Below are positions 17,479 to 26,009 of a stretch of 64,000 bases of DNA, piece by piece (within the stretch, counting starts at the first letter, position 1; every line of letters starts with the position of its first letter). The notes beneath the pieces were generated by a model. The model did not search any database and was not told the DNA's origin. It saw nothing but the letters and a program-made list of their open reading frames with translations. Source of the DNA: G963668605 sp963668605 (GTDB lineage: Bacteria; Acidobacteriota; Terriglobia; Bryobacterales; Bryobacteraceae); assembly GCA_963668605.1 (NCBI GenBank), contig OY764903.1:2418001-2482000 (forward strand), written 5' to 3'. The position numbers and the translations under genes were made by a program.

Positions 17479-18408
17479 TCAAGCAGAAACCGCTGTGGCT
17501 CGTGGTCCGGAGACTTGTCGGATGCTACCCCAGGTAAGGCCGGCGCTCAGGCACGCAGCAAAGCCGATTGCCAACAGAGGAGCCGTGAGCACGGTAAAGA
17601 CGACCAGAGAAAAGGCTGCCGCTTGGGATTGAGGTACGCCGTAGAGGGACAAACCCAAAACGGTCGAAAACTGGTGCGTTCCGAGATTGGCAGGAGCGCC
17701 GGGGATCAGCGTCCCAATCCGGACAACCACCATGACAACGAAGGCGGCGACGAGTCCGAGCGACAGGTGACTCGCGCGAATCACCGCCCAGAACGCCAAA
17801 CCTTGCGCGAGAAGGAAGCACCCCGAGGCGAGCAGCGCAGGCCCGTTGCTCAAGCCAGACCTGACCTTGCGCACCAGCTCAAACCGAGTGCGGCCAAGAA
17901 GCCATGCGACGATCAGGAGCGCGCCAATACTCGCGATCAGTAGCCGGGCAACATGAACGAGGTAGTTTGGCAGTGGCGCGAACGACAGCATCGCCAACAG
18001 GGCTGTGAAAAGCCAGAACCCGTCCATCAAGCGTTCGACCAGCATAGTGGGCACAACGCTCAACAGGCCCACCTTAAAGTCCCGCGCTGCCAACCATGCG
18101 CGCACGGCTTCGCCGGGACGCAGCGGAATGAGTTCATTCAGGAACAAGCCCGCATAAATCGCACGGGTCGTGTGCCAGACGCTCGACCCTTCGAGCAAGA
18201 ATCGCCAGCGCACACCTTGCGCCGCATAGCTGGAGATGTCGAACAAGACCGCGATCAGTAGCCAGCGCCAATCGAGCTTCTGAATCTGAGCCTGAAAGGA
18301 CGGCCAGTCCAGTCCGCGGAGGGCATAGCGAGCCGCGACGGCCGCCAAGCCCAAGGCGGACAGCCCCAGAGCTGCACGCCGGAGCTTGGTTAGTGAGAAG
18401 AGATCCAC
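17479..18408 (-). CDS. LPG synthase TM/flippase-like protein (UPF0104, MprF N-domain homologue)
   Basis: The 309-residue protein has about eight membrane segments. Family-type motifs are LNELIPLRPGEAVRAWLAAR, MLVERLMDGFWLFTAL and IPGAPANLGTHQF. In MprF this module forms the N-terminal half and flips aminoacylated phosphatidylglycerol to the outer leaflet. Here it is a free-standing gene. Its start overlaps the end of the VirJ-like gene by 19 bases, and an MprF-like synthase lacking a full flippase half lies just upstream. Together they look like a split MprF system. The transported lipid is inferred. Confidence 0.78.
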   Translation of the reverse strand: MDLFSLTKLRRAALGLSALGLAAVAARYALRGLDWPSFQAQIQKLDWRWLLIAVLFDISSYAAQGVRWRFLLEGSSVWHTTRAIYAGLFLNELIPLRPGEAVRAWLAARDFKVGLLSVVPTMLVERLMDGFWLFTALLAMLSFAPLPNYLVHVARLLIASIGALLIVAWLLGRTRFELVRKVRSGLSNGPALLASGCFLLAQGLAFWAVIRASHLSLGLVAAFVVMVVVRIGTLIPGAPANLGTHQFSTVLGLSLYGVPQSQAAAFSLVVFTVLTAPLLAIGFAACLSAGLTWGSIRQVSGPRATAVSA

Positions 18409-19145
18409 GCAAGGCCTTTCTTCAGAGAGCTGTAAAGTTCGTCCTGGTGTCCATCGAATCGGTGGTTCGCTCCCGCAATCTCCTCCATCCGCTTCGGTTC
18501 ATTCGCTGAATGGAATAAGCTGCGCGCGGATTCCACGGTTGTGTACTCGTCGTCGCTGCCGCAAATCATCCATAACGGCGCCGGAGCGACCTTCGGAAGG
18601 AGCGGTTTCACGGTGAAGCTGGGCTGATCTGGTTCCCGGCGCGCAATGACCGCCAATGTAGCTTTCCAATCCCAACCCAGCACCGCCGATTCCGGCAGGC
18701 CCAAAGTCAGGATGCCTTGAATCGGCCCCGGAGACTGTAGACCCGATGCCGCCGCGACCGCCATGCCTGCGCCTTGTGACCAGCCGACCAGAATCACGCG
18801 GCGCTTCGACGCTCCCGCTACTTGACCGGCCAACGACCTCATATCCGCAGTCAACTCTTGCTGCGATAGCTTCGTGCCGCCCTCCGAAAACGACTCCAGG
18901 TACTTCTTCGTGTCGAACCCGTAGACGTCGTATCCCCACGAGGAGATAGTTCGGCTTATCGACACCGCGGTCCCTCGCCACCCACCGTCGCCCGGCAGGA
19001 AGATCACGGCCGTTTGCAGAGCACTTGTTGTGGGTTGTAGCCGCGCTAGCATCTGCGTCTTGCCGCGCAAGGGCACTGACACAGCGCTGTCGCCAGCCAA
19101 AAGTAGTATCGGAAATGCAACGTAAAAAACTGTACCGAGTCTCAT
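18390..19145 (-). CDS. AcvB/VirJ-like periplasmic alpha/beta hydrolase
   Basis: The 251-residue protein has a signal peptide, then an alpha/beta-hydrolase fold. The first strand motif is FLPGDGGWRG, the nucleophile elbow is GWSQGAG, an Asp lies in CGSDDEYT, and the His is in GANHRFDGH. These match the VirJ domain of AcvB/VirJ proteins. In Agrobacterium, AcvB is encoded beside the lysyl-PG synthase LpiA and hydrolyses lysyl-phosphatidylglycerol. Here too it lies between an MprF-like synthase (10 bases upstream) and a flippase module (19-base overlap). Turnover of an aminoacyl lipid in the periplasm is the best inference. Confidence 0.78.
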   Translation of the reverse strand: MRLGTVFYVAFPILLLAGDSAVSVPLRGKTQMLARLQPTTSALQTAVIFLPGDGGWRGTAVSISRTISSWGYDVYGFDTKKYLESFSEGGTKLSQQELTADMRSLAGQVAGASKRRVILVGWSQGAGMAVAAASGLQSPGPIQGILTLGLPESAVLGWDWKATLAVIARREPDQPSFTVKPLLPKVAPAPLWMICGSDDEYTTVESARSLFHSANEPKRMEEIAGANHRFDGHQDELYSSLKKGLAWISSH

Positions 19146-19155
19146 GCCGCTTTCC

Positions 19156-20889
19156 TCACGCCGCCTTCAGCTCTTCCTGGGCCGGCAGTTCACAAATTCG
19201 CCGCAGTGCCAGGGCGAGACGAGGCAGATCCAGGCGGCCCTGATAGACCGCATAACGGGGCTTCCAGGAATCAGCATATTTGGCCTTGAACCGCCTTAGG
19301 CTATCAGCACGAAACAAGAAAGGCATCCGTTTCATCGCCCAGTAGACAACCCGCTCATCCAGGCTAATTGGATCCCCTTCATTCCTGTCGGACAACGGCG
19401 CCATACCGAGGCTGAAGTACTGAATTCCTCGCGACTTCAAATCGAGAAAGACCTTGGCAAAGAGGTAATCCATGAGACCGTTGACGTTGTCCGGGCTGCG
19501 GCGCATCAGGTCGACCGTAGCCAGCGCAGGATCATAGGAGGGGATCAGGTTCAAGAATGCGACGGCTTGGTCGTTCGCGTCGAACGCTACATAAACCGGA
19601 GTGGTCTGGACATACCAGTGCTCGAACCTGCCGAGTGTAAACTGGCGCTCGCGATGACCGGGAATTTCCAGCCACCGGTCGGAAATCCGCTTCAGGTCCA
19701 ACAGTAGCGCATCAGCGAGTGGAGGATCGACCCGCTCCACGCGGTAGCCAAGGCGGTCCAGGCGATTCACCGTATTGCGAAACTCCTTCATGGCACTGCC
19801 CGTCAGCGAAAACTTGGCGAGATCGACAATCGCGTCATCACCGACTTTCAAGCGGTGGAACCCTAAAGCCTCGTACACAGGCAAGTGATCCTCGCTCACC
19901 TGATGAAACCCGACCCGCCAGCCACGCGTGCGGCAGAAGTCGATGAATTCATGGACCGTCGCCTGAAGTTCGCTCTCCGGACCTACCGGATCGCCTAGCA
20001 CAAGAGCGTAGTGGCCTGCGACTCGATAGCCGAGAAATGACTTACGGTTCGACGAGAAATAATAGCTCTTGTCGGGCCAGTGCTTGAAGAAATCCTGCCC
20101 CGTGCGTCCGTACTGCACGGCAATCGCTTGCGCCATGTCGGACTCGGCCCAGTCTACGCGGAATCGGTAGACGACAGGGCGAAACAGCACGAAGCCGCTG
20201 TAAAGGAATGCCGCCGCGGAAATCCAAAACAGTGAATCCAGGAACCAGGCGGCATACGCCGTGTGAGGGACCAGAGTTCGGTCGCCCAGGAAGAGCATCA
20301 ATCGAACGGTGCGCAAGCCTGCGTCCCACCAATGGAAATTCTGATGGAACTCCGTGGGCTCCAGCAGCCAGAAGCCGGCCGCACCGTAGGCCCCGGCGAT
20401 CGCAAACGCGTACGCGGCGCGGAGCGCAGCCGTACCGAGGTGGGGTCTCCCAGAACCGACCACGAACGACCGCCGGGTGAACCATAGCACTGCAAAGAGA
20501 ACGGCTGAGCAGAAGGCCTCTTCGAGGTCCCATCCCTTGGTCAGGTGAAACACGACAGACGCGCTGGCCAGGACAAGCGAGAGCTGCCAAGCCCGCCGCT
20601 TGTATGCCCAAAGATGGACTGCGGCGAGAATCAACGCGAAGCCTGAGATGAGGGTCAACGTTCGAGATACACCAACGAAATCGAGCGGAAAGAGCCCGTG
20701 CAACCAGACCGGCTGTTCCGTGGGCACCGGGCCACCCATCAGAGAAATGAGGTTTAGAATGCCGCTCCCGGCAACCAGCGCGGCAACGGCTCGTGCGATC
20801 ACGCGGGACCAGACTCTCCCGGTGTGTTTGGCCGGCTTCCGCTGTGGCTGCAATTCGGCGATCGGTTGTCTGAACTGATAGGAACGCAT
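19156..20889 (-). CDS. MprF-like aminoacyl-phosphatidylglycerol synthase (DUF2156)
   Basis: The 577-residue protein starts at ATG 20889, 8 bases after AGGGAG; an earlier in-frame start lacks a good site. About five or six membrane helices lie in residues 30-260, fewer than the 14 of full MprF. They are followed by a soluble paired-GNAT DUF2156 domain: YGRTGQDFFKHWPDKSYYFS, YALVLGDPVGP, HQVSEDHLPVYEALGFHRLKVGDDAIVDL, FSLGMAPLSD. Such domains move Lys or Ala from tRNA onto phosphatidylglycerol, giving membranes resistance to cationic peptides and acid. The missing flippase half is supplied by the downstream gene. The amino acid used cannot be told from sequence. Confidence 0.85.
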   Translation of the reverse strand: MRSYQFRQPIAELQPQRKPAKHTGRVWSRVIARAVAALVAGSGILNLISLMGGPVPTEQPVWLHGLFPLDFVGVSRTLTLISGFALILAAVHLWAYKRRAWQLSLVLASASVVFHLTKGWDLEEAFCSAVLFAVLWFTRRSFVVGSGRPHLGTAALRAAYAFAIAGAYGAAGFWLLEPTEFHQNFHWWDAGLRTVRLMLFLGDRTLVPHTAYAAWFLDSLFWISAAAFLYSGFVLFRPVVYRFRVDWAESDMAQAIAVQYGRTGQDFFKHWPDKSYYFSSNRKSFLGYRVAGHYALVLGDPVGPESELQATVHEFIDFCRTRGWRVGFHQVSEDHLPVYEALGFHRLKVGDDAIVDLAKFSLTGSAMKEFRNTVNRLDRLGYRVERVDPPLADALLLDLKRISDRWLEIPGHRERQFTLGRFEHWYVQTTPVYVAFDANDQAVAFLNLIPSYDPALATVDLMRRSPDNVNGLMDYLFAKVFLDLKSRGIQYFSLGMAPLSDRNEGDPISLDERVVYWAMKRMPFLFRADSLRRFKAKYADSWKPRYAVYQGRLDLPRLALALRRICELPAQEELKAA

Positions 20890-20992
20890 CTTGAAACTCC
20901 CTGCAATCCCAGAATCAGGCCAAATCGCAAAGAAACACATCACCCGGCGAGGGGAGAAATTCGAGGTTCAGTGAGTGAATAACAGGGGCAGT

Positions 20993-21604
20993 TCAGAGGG
21001 CGGCACGTCTCGCCCGGCGCAAAGACCATGCGTCGAACAGTTCTCGGCCGTGAGTCCGCCACAAAATCAATCCGGCGACACTCACGGCCACGACAACGGC
21101 GATCGCCTTTTCGTGCTGGCGGATATCACCGATCAGGATCGTCAGCGCGTGCCCACCCAGATAGCCCACGAAACCGACGGTGCAGGCCCAAACCAATGCG
21201 CCGAAGCCGTTCCAGAGTGCGAATCGAACGGGACTCATTCCGGTTGCACCACACACGATTGGAATCAGCGTTCGGAAGCCGATCATGAACCGGGACGCGA
21301 GCAGCAGGAGTCCTCCATAGGCCCTAGACCACCGGACGATTCGTTCAAACCGCGCATCCTGACTTTGTTCGAGCCATTTCGTTCCTGTACGCCGGGCAAC
21401 CATGTAGTAGGCGTGGCTTGCGAAAAGAGTGCTCAAGCCAGCCACTACGAGCACCAACGAGAGCCGAAAGTATCCCCGATGGGCCAGAAAGGCTGCGGTG
21501 AGCAGTGTGGCGTCCCCTTCGATGACAGTGCCAACGAAGATGAATAGATAGCTGTAGTGAAGCAGTTCGGTTTCGATCAAGGGAGCCCCGCCGCCGTCGT
21601 CCAA
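20993..21604 (-). CDS. DedA-family membrane protein
   Basis: The 203-residue protein has about five hydrophobic segments. Family motifs are GTVIEGDATLLTAAFLAHRG near the N-terminus and SRFMIGFRTLIPIVCGATGMS in the middle, whose Gly-x-Arg pattern is conserved in DedA proteins. The family takes part in moving phospholipids or undecaprenyl phosphate across the inner membrane. No ATG fits: the frame opens with TTG at 21604, and a second TTG at 21580 after a G-rich stretch is a good alternative. It lies 103 bases before the MprF-like gene on the same strand, so it may belong to the same lipid operon. Confidence 0.8.
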   Translation of the reverse strand: MDDGGGAPLIETELLHYSYLFIFVGTVIEGDATLLTAAFLAHRGYFRLSLVLVVAGLSTLFASHAYYMVARRTGTKWLEQSQDARFERIVRWSRAYGGLLLLASRFMIGFRTLIPIVCGATGMSPVRFALWNGFGALVWACTVGFVGYLGGHALTILIGDIRQHEKAIAVVVAVSVAGLILWRTHGRELFDAWSLRRARRAAL

Positions 21605-21727
21605 TTTTATCGCCAGAGCACCCCGCCCGCGACGTTAAGATTATTGTGTGGTGGGCTTGCCCTAGCCCATCGGGCCACGCGTTACCGTACCCGTAGGGCT
21701 GCGGTGGCCGCCGGCAACTGCGATTCT

Positions 21728-22786
21728 ATGAACAGGCCTACAATGACTACGGACCAAGCCTCCCCCTCGAATTCACCGCTCGAACTCGTTACCGAGCCGC
21801 CAATGTCGCGAGGGCAAGTTCTGCTGGTCGCCGTCGGAGGGTTCGGGCTAGTAGTTGGGATGGTGTTGCTGGCGGCATTTCTCGGATATCACGGATCGAA
21901 CCGCATTCAAGACACCGCACAGGAACTCGTCCAGGAGAACCTTATTCATTCCGAGCGCGGTGCTCGGGTTGAGGCATTGATTGTGCGGCAGACGCAAGAA
22001 CTCATCGACCAACTGAGCTTGGTCCTGGGTCTTTGCTTTCTCCTGGCCGCGGGCACGGCTGGTATCACCGTTTGGATCATTCAAAGAGCTTTTGCCAGGC
22101 TTGAATGGCAGGCTGCGGAACTGGCCCATGTCTCCTGGCACATGCTGGACGGGCACGAGAAGATGGCTCGCCGCTTCTCGCACGAGATGCACGACGAACT
22201 GGGCCAGTCGCTGAGCGGCCTCCGCCGGATGCTGAGCCAGGTCAGCGATGCCGAGTTCGGATCGATCCGGCAAGAGTGCGTTGAGGTCGTGGACGAGGTT
22301 CTACAAAATGTAAGGAAGCTCTCCCAGGTACTGCGGCCTGTGATCCTTGACGACTTCGGGCTCGATTCCGGCCTGCGGTGGCTCTGTGAACGATTTTCTC
22401 AGAGGACGCAGATTCCCGTGCAATACAACTCAAACCTGAGTCATAGGCTGGCCGAGGCGGAGGAGACTCATCTGTTCCGTATTGTTCAGGAGGCATTGAC
22501 CAACGTCGCGCGGCACTCCGAGGCAACCGAAGTTACTGTTGCGCTGGAAGTCGAAGGGGACGCGGTTCACTTGGAGATTACCGACAACGGTCGCGGACTC
22601 CAGCCGACCGTTGGCGAAAAGAGTCCCAGTCTCGGCATGGTCGGAATGCGAGCGAGGGCGCGCCAACTGGATGGAGAACTGATTGTGGAGAATCGAAAGG
22701 AGGGCGGCCTTCGCGTTCGTGTAGAAGTCCCGCTCCAGCAGGTTGAACCTAATGCAGAGCAAGAAGATTCGAGTATTGTTGGCTGA
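21728..22786 (+). CDS. NarX/DesK-type membrane histidine kinase
   Basis: The 352-residue protein has two membrane helices (about 30-54 and 96-118) enclosing a short, roughly 40-residue loop. A HisKA_3 domain follows with the phosphoacceptor H155 in HEMHDELGQSL. The HATPase has NVARHSE (N box) and NGRGL (G1), and ends in LGMVGMRARA. The tiny sensor loop suggests sensing in or near the membrane. ATG 21728 is chosen; ATG 21743 is an alternative with a weak AGG upstream. Its end overlaps the response-regulator start by 35 bases, so the two are co-expressed. It is divergent from the DedA gene. Confidence 0.88.
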   Translation: MNRPTMTTDQASPSNSPLELVTEPPMSRGQVLLVAVGGFGLVVGMVLLAAFLGYHGSNRIQDTAQELVQENLIHSERGARVEALIVRQTQELIDQLSLVLGLCFLLAAGTAGITVWIIQRAFARLEWQAAELAHVSWHMLDGHEKMARRFSHEMHDELGQSLSGLRRMLSQVSDAEFGSIRQECVEVVDEVLQNVRKLSQVLRPVILDDFGLDSGLRWLCERFSQRTQIPVQYNSNLSHRLAEAEETHLFRIVQEALTNVARHSEATEVTVALEVEGDAVHLEITDNGRGLQPTVGEKSPSLGMVGMRARARQLDGELIVENRKEGGLRVRVEVPLQQVEPNAEQEDSSIVG

Positions 22787-23393
22787 CGATCACGCGATCC
22801 TCCGCAAGGGCATTCGAATGCTGATCGATTCGCATCCAGACATGGAAGTTGTCGGCGAAGCGAAGACCGGCCGGGAGGCCATCGACGAAGCCCGCAAGCT
22901 GAAGCCGGATGTCGTGGTGATGGACATATCTATGCCCGAACTGAACGGCATTGAAGGGACCCGGCAGATCTGCGAGGAACTGACGCAAACCAAGGTCATC
23001 GGACTGAGCATGCACAAGGACTCCGTTTACGTGCGCGAAATTCTCCGCGCCGGGGCTCGCGGCTACCTGTTGAAAGACTCCGAGGACGACGACCTGTTGC
23101 GGGCCATTCGGGCAGTCTCGCGCGGCGAGGCGTTTCTCAGCCCGGCGATATCCGACGCGGTTTTGACCGACTACCGCAAGCATGTGTCCAATCCCGTGGA
23201 CCTTCTTACCAGCCGCGAGCGCGAGGTCCTGACGATGATCGCAGATGGAAAGACCAACAAGGAGATCGCGAACGCGTTGAATCTGAGCGTGTACACTGTG
23301 GAGTCTCATCGCGGCAGTGTGATGGAAAAGCTGAATCTCCACAACACGGGCGATATCGTCCGCTTCGCCCTGCGAAACGGCCTGATCAGTTGA
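22752..23393 (+). CDS. NarL/FixJ-family response regulator
   Basis: The 213-residue protein has a receiver domain with D12, D13, phosphoacceptor D58 (VVVMDISMP) and the Lys in YLLKDSE. A LuxR-type helix-turn-helix at about 147-200 follows (LTSREREVLTMIADG, NKEIANALNLSVYTVESHR). ATG 22752 is preferred over a TTG nine bases upstream. It overlaps the histidine-kinase gene and is its obvious partner. Targets are unknown. The adjacent divergent lipid cluster or the following DUF1080 gene are candidates from position only. Confidence 0.92.
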   Translation: MQSKKIRVLLADDHAILRKGIRMLIDSHPDMEVVGEAKTGREAIDEARKLKPDVVVMDISMPELNGIEGTRQICEELTQTKVIGLSMHKDSVYVREILRAGARGYLLKDSEDDDLLRAIRAVSRGEAFLSPAISDAVLTDYRKHVSNPVDLLTSREREVLTMIADGKTNKEIANALNLSVYTVESHRGSVMEKLNLHNTGDIVRFALRNGLIS

Positions 23394-23493
23394 TCCGTCA
23401 GCCCCGATCGAGTCCGTGGAATTGAGAACTGGCGCAGCGTGGGTCGGACCGATCAGTTCTTCGAAGGCCCAATGAGGCTAGAATGGAGAACGC

Positions 23494-24264
23494 ATGAATC
23501 CAGCATTGCATCGCCGATCATTTCTGACCTCTCTTGCCTTAGCTTCGGCGGGACTAGCGGCGGCGCCGCAGGACGCGCCTTACGTCCCAAAGCAAAGCGA
23601 CAGGCCGGAGCCGCCCGCCGGGGAGGAGCCGGGCTTCGCAAGCATCTTCGACGGGAAGACGTTAAATGGATGGGAGGGCGATCCGAAGTATTGGCGCGTG
23701 GAGGCCGGCGACATCGTCGGCGAAATCACGCCGGAGACGATCGTCAAGAGCAACACTTTCCTAATTTGGCGCGGCGGAGAACCGGCCGATTTTGAATTGA
23801 AAGCGGAGTTTCGCATTACATCCGGAGGCAACAGCGGGATCAATTATCGGAGCGTAGTGGCGCCGGACAAAGTCACGCCATCTAACCGCTATGCGATGCG
23901 CGGCTATCAGTGCGACATGGACGGACAGCGGCGCTATACCGGTAATAACTATGAGGAGAAGGGCCGGCTGTTTCTTGCCGTGCGAGGACAGGTCACCCGA
24001 GTCACCGGCAAACGAAAGCCAACTGTGCTGGCCAGTGTGGGTGACCCGCAGGAACTGGGAAAGCTGATATGGGACGATTGGAACACCGTACACATCGTTG
24101 CGCGCGGAAACATTCTGATGCATCACGTGAATCAACATCTGATGAGCGTTGTGATTGACGATGATGCACAGGGGCGCATGATGAAGGGGCTAATTGGCGT
24201 CCAGGTGCATGTGGGCGGACCGATGCAGGTACGCTATCGCAACTGGCGGCTGAAGAATCTTTAG
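23494..24264 (+). CDS. DUF1080 (3-keto-disaccharide hydrolase) protein, Tat leader
   Basis: The 256-residue protein begins with a twin-arginine leader (HRRSFLTSLALASAGLAAA). One DUF1080 concanavalin-like domain follows: FASIFDGKTLNGWEGDPKYWRVEAGDIVGE at its start, DFELKAEFRI, GGNSGINYRS, and MKGLIGVQVHVGGPMQVRYRNWRLK at the end. DUF1080 proteins include hydrolases of 3-keto-glycosides, which act after oxidation of a disaccharide at C3. It follows the two-component genes by 100 bases and ends at a strong hairpin. No oxidoreductase is directly adjacent, though an FAD enzyme lies at 27.8 kb. Confidence 0.82.
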   Translation: MNPALHRRSFLTSLALASAGLAAAPQDAPYVPKQSDRPEPPAGEEPGFASIFDGKTLNGWEGDPKYWRVEAGDIVGEITPETIVKSNTFLIWRGGEPADFELKAEFRITSGGNSGINYRSVVAPDKVTPSNRYAMRGYQCDMDGQRRYTGNNYEEKGRLFLAVRGQVTRVTGKRKPTVLASVGDPQELGKLIWDDWNTVHIVARGNILMHHVNQHLMSVVIDDDAQGRMMKGLIGVQVHVGGPMQVRYRNWRLKNL

Positions 24265-24285
24265 TCTCACACCGGACAGCGGGCA

Positions 24286-24309
24286 GGCCGGCGGCTGTCT
24301 CCGCCGGCC
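24286..24309. terminator. Hairpin between convergent DUF1080 and cupin-like genes
   Basis: GGCCGGCGG, a 6-base loop and CCGCCGGCC form a perfect 9-bp stem. A T-containing stretch (ATCTTTATT) follows on the plus strand. It sits between two convergent genes and could serve both. Confidence 0.65.
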
Positions 24310-24331
24310 GCCCAATCTTTATTCGTCTGGC

Positions 24332-25627
24332 CTAGTCGGCCCAGGTTTCGAACGGCGCCTTCGGCATCTTGTGGCCCCACGCTTCCGGTCCCCAGCAGCG
24401 GGTGCCCACCAGCGGTTCGGTGTCACTGGTGTTGACCAGCCGCACACCGCCGCCGTTCTTTGCCGTTTCGTAGGGGATGACGAACTCATCGTGCAGCGGC
24501 TCGCCCAAGCGAATCCCCGACTTGACCTCGACCTTGTGGTTGCCGATGGTTCCCTTCCCATGGCTGAAGTGGATGACGCACAATGCTGCCGGCCCGGTCA
24601 GCACCGTTTCGGCGCGGGGCGCCAACTCAAACTGGCGCAGGCTGAACAGTTCGTCGCCATTGGGCTTGCCGTACACGCGCCACTCATCCTGGAAACCATC
24701 GTGGCTCACTTCCTGATCAACGATCGGCAGGAGCAGGTGCTTCTCCACGATGTAGGGATCCTTGTTGCGACGCAGATCGATATCAGACACCAATCGCTGC
24801 ACGCGATCCTCTCCGTCCAGTCCCTCGGGTAGGTGACGGAAAAGCAAGTCCTGCCCTAAGAACACCTCGCCGTCCGGACACAGGACGTGGCTCTGGTAGA
24901 ACCGGAAGTCGTCCCGGTCCCGCTGCGGCTCTTCTGTGTTAACCGCGGCCGGCCCGTGCAGGGTGCGGGTCGGCGTGAAAAACCCAGTTCCCATCCGGAT
25001 CAGCAGTTGGCGCGCGTGGCTGCGAATGTGGTTGTCTCTGCCGGCGATGAAGTCACGGACAGCATCAGCCAACATTTCCTCGGTCACGTAATGCATCAGC
25101 CCGATAGATGTATGGCAATCGTTCTTGTAACGCTTATTGCGCCAGGCGTTGAAGTTGTACGCCTCGGGCTTCCACGGATGCGAATGGTGTCCGAGAGGGT
25201 ACAGATTGTCGAACTCCTTGTTGTAGAAACCGGTGCCGCCCAACGTTCGGTACATCGGACCCACCATGAAGTTAGGCGCTCCGTGAACCGCCGCATCCAT
25301 CGGAATCAGGAAACCGTCCGGATGATGGAAGTGGCACAACCCTTCACCGTGAATGCCGTTTCCGGTGTCGGCAAGGATCGCACTGCCGTTCCATCTTTCA
25401 TCGATTGCCCATCCGTTGGGGCCTTCGGGGAAGTAATCCGCATCCGCCAGTTCCAGGTTCTTGCCGGGAAGGCAGAATTTGCGTCCTACGAAACTCGGAA
25501 AACACTGGAGCGCGCCGCCGCCGGCCGCGGCAGCAGCCTGCACCGTATCTGCCGCACCTTCCTCCATAATCGGCAAGTCGGAGCGGTAGAGTTTTACTTT
25601 CAGAGCAGTCCTCGTATTAGTACTCAT
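24332..25627 (-). CDS. Uncharacterised protein with cupin-like C-terminal part
   Basis: The 431-residue soluble protein starts at ATG 25627, just after AGAGGATGGA; the longer frame upstream is not used. Histidine-rich motifs recur: HFHHPDGF, LGHHSHPWKPEAYNFNAW and CHTSIGLMHY. The last 120 residues (ELAPRAETVLTGPAALCVIHFSHGKG through VRLVNTSDTEPLVGTRCWGPE) resemble the C-terminal cupin strands of type I phosphomannose isomerases, but identity is weak by eye and no family is claimed. There is no signal peptide. It is convergent with DUF1080 and divergent from the fucosidase. A sugar-binding or isomerase role is only a guess. Confidence 0.65.
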   Translation of the reverse strand: MSTNTRTALKVKLYRSDLPIMEEGAADTVQAAAAAGGGALQCFPSFVGRKFCLPGKNLELADADYFPEGPNGWAIDERWNGSAILADTGNGIHGEGLCHFHHPDGFLIPMDAAVHGAPNFMVGPMYRTLGGTGFYNKEFDNLYPLGHHSHPWKPEAYNFNAWRNKRYKNDCHTSIGLMHYVTEEMLADAVRDFIAGRDNHIRSHARQLLIRMGTGFFTPTRTLHGPAAVNTEEPQRDRDDFRFYQSHVLCPDGEVFLGQDLLFRHLPEGLDGEDRVQRLVSDIDLRRNKDPYIVEKHLLLPIVDQEVSHDGFQDEWRVYGKPNGDELFSLRQFELAPRAETVLTGPAALCVIHFSHGKGTIGNHKVEVKSGIRLGEPLHDEFVIPYETAKNGGGVRLVNTSDTEPLVGTRCWGPEAWGHKMPKAPFETWAD

Positions 25628-26009
25628 TCCATCCTCTTTAGATTGCGTGTGGTCTCGACGACCTCCCAGAATAGCATCACTGGAAAAACTGACGCTACGC
25701 ACCGGGATAGTTGCCATTCATCCCAGTGCTATCGATTACGGAATCTCGGGCTGAACGGATCGAGCAAGCGACGCCGCACACCATGCGTGGCAGGTCACGC
25801 GTTCGGTTCCTTCCGGCCACATCGGCACGAAGTGGGGTCTCAAGCAACTTCTCGACTAATTCGCGGGTCGACAATCGGGACTCGTTTGACGATTCTCAAC
25901 AACCCTTTTATATGGGCATTGGTCGCGCTCCGCCGCTTTCGTTTCAGCTTGAGTTTAACGATAACTGTCACGTGAACCCTCCGCTTGCGCTAGAATCGTT
26001 TTGAATCGG
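25628..26009. other. Divergent intergenic region upstream of the fucosidase
   Basis: This 382-base gap lies between divergent genes and shows no convincing coding frame. An AT-rich patch (CTTTTATATGG near 25915) may be part of a promoter for the fucosidase. No symmetric operator was found. Confidence 0.4.
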
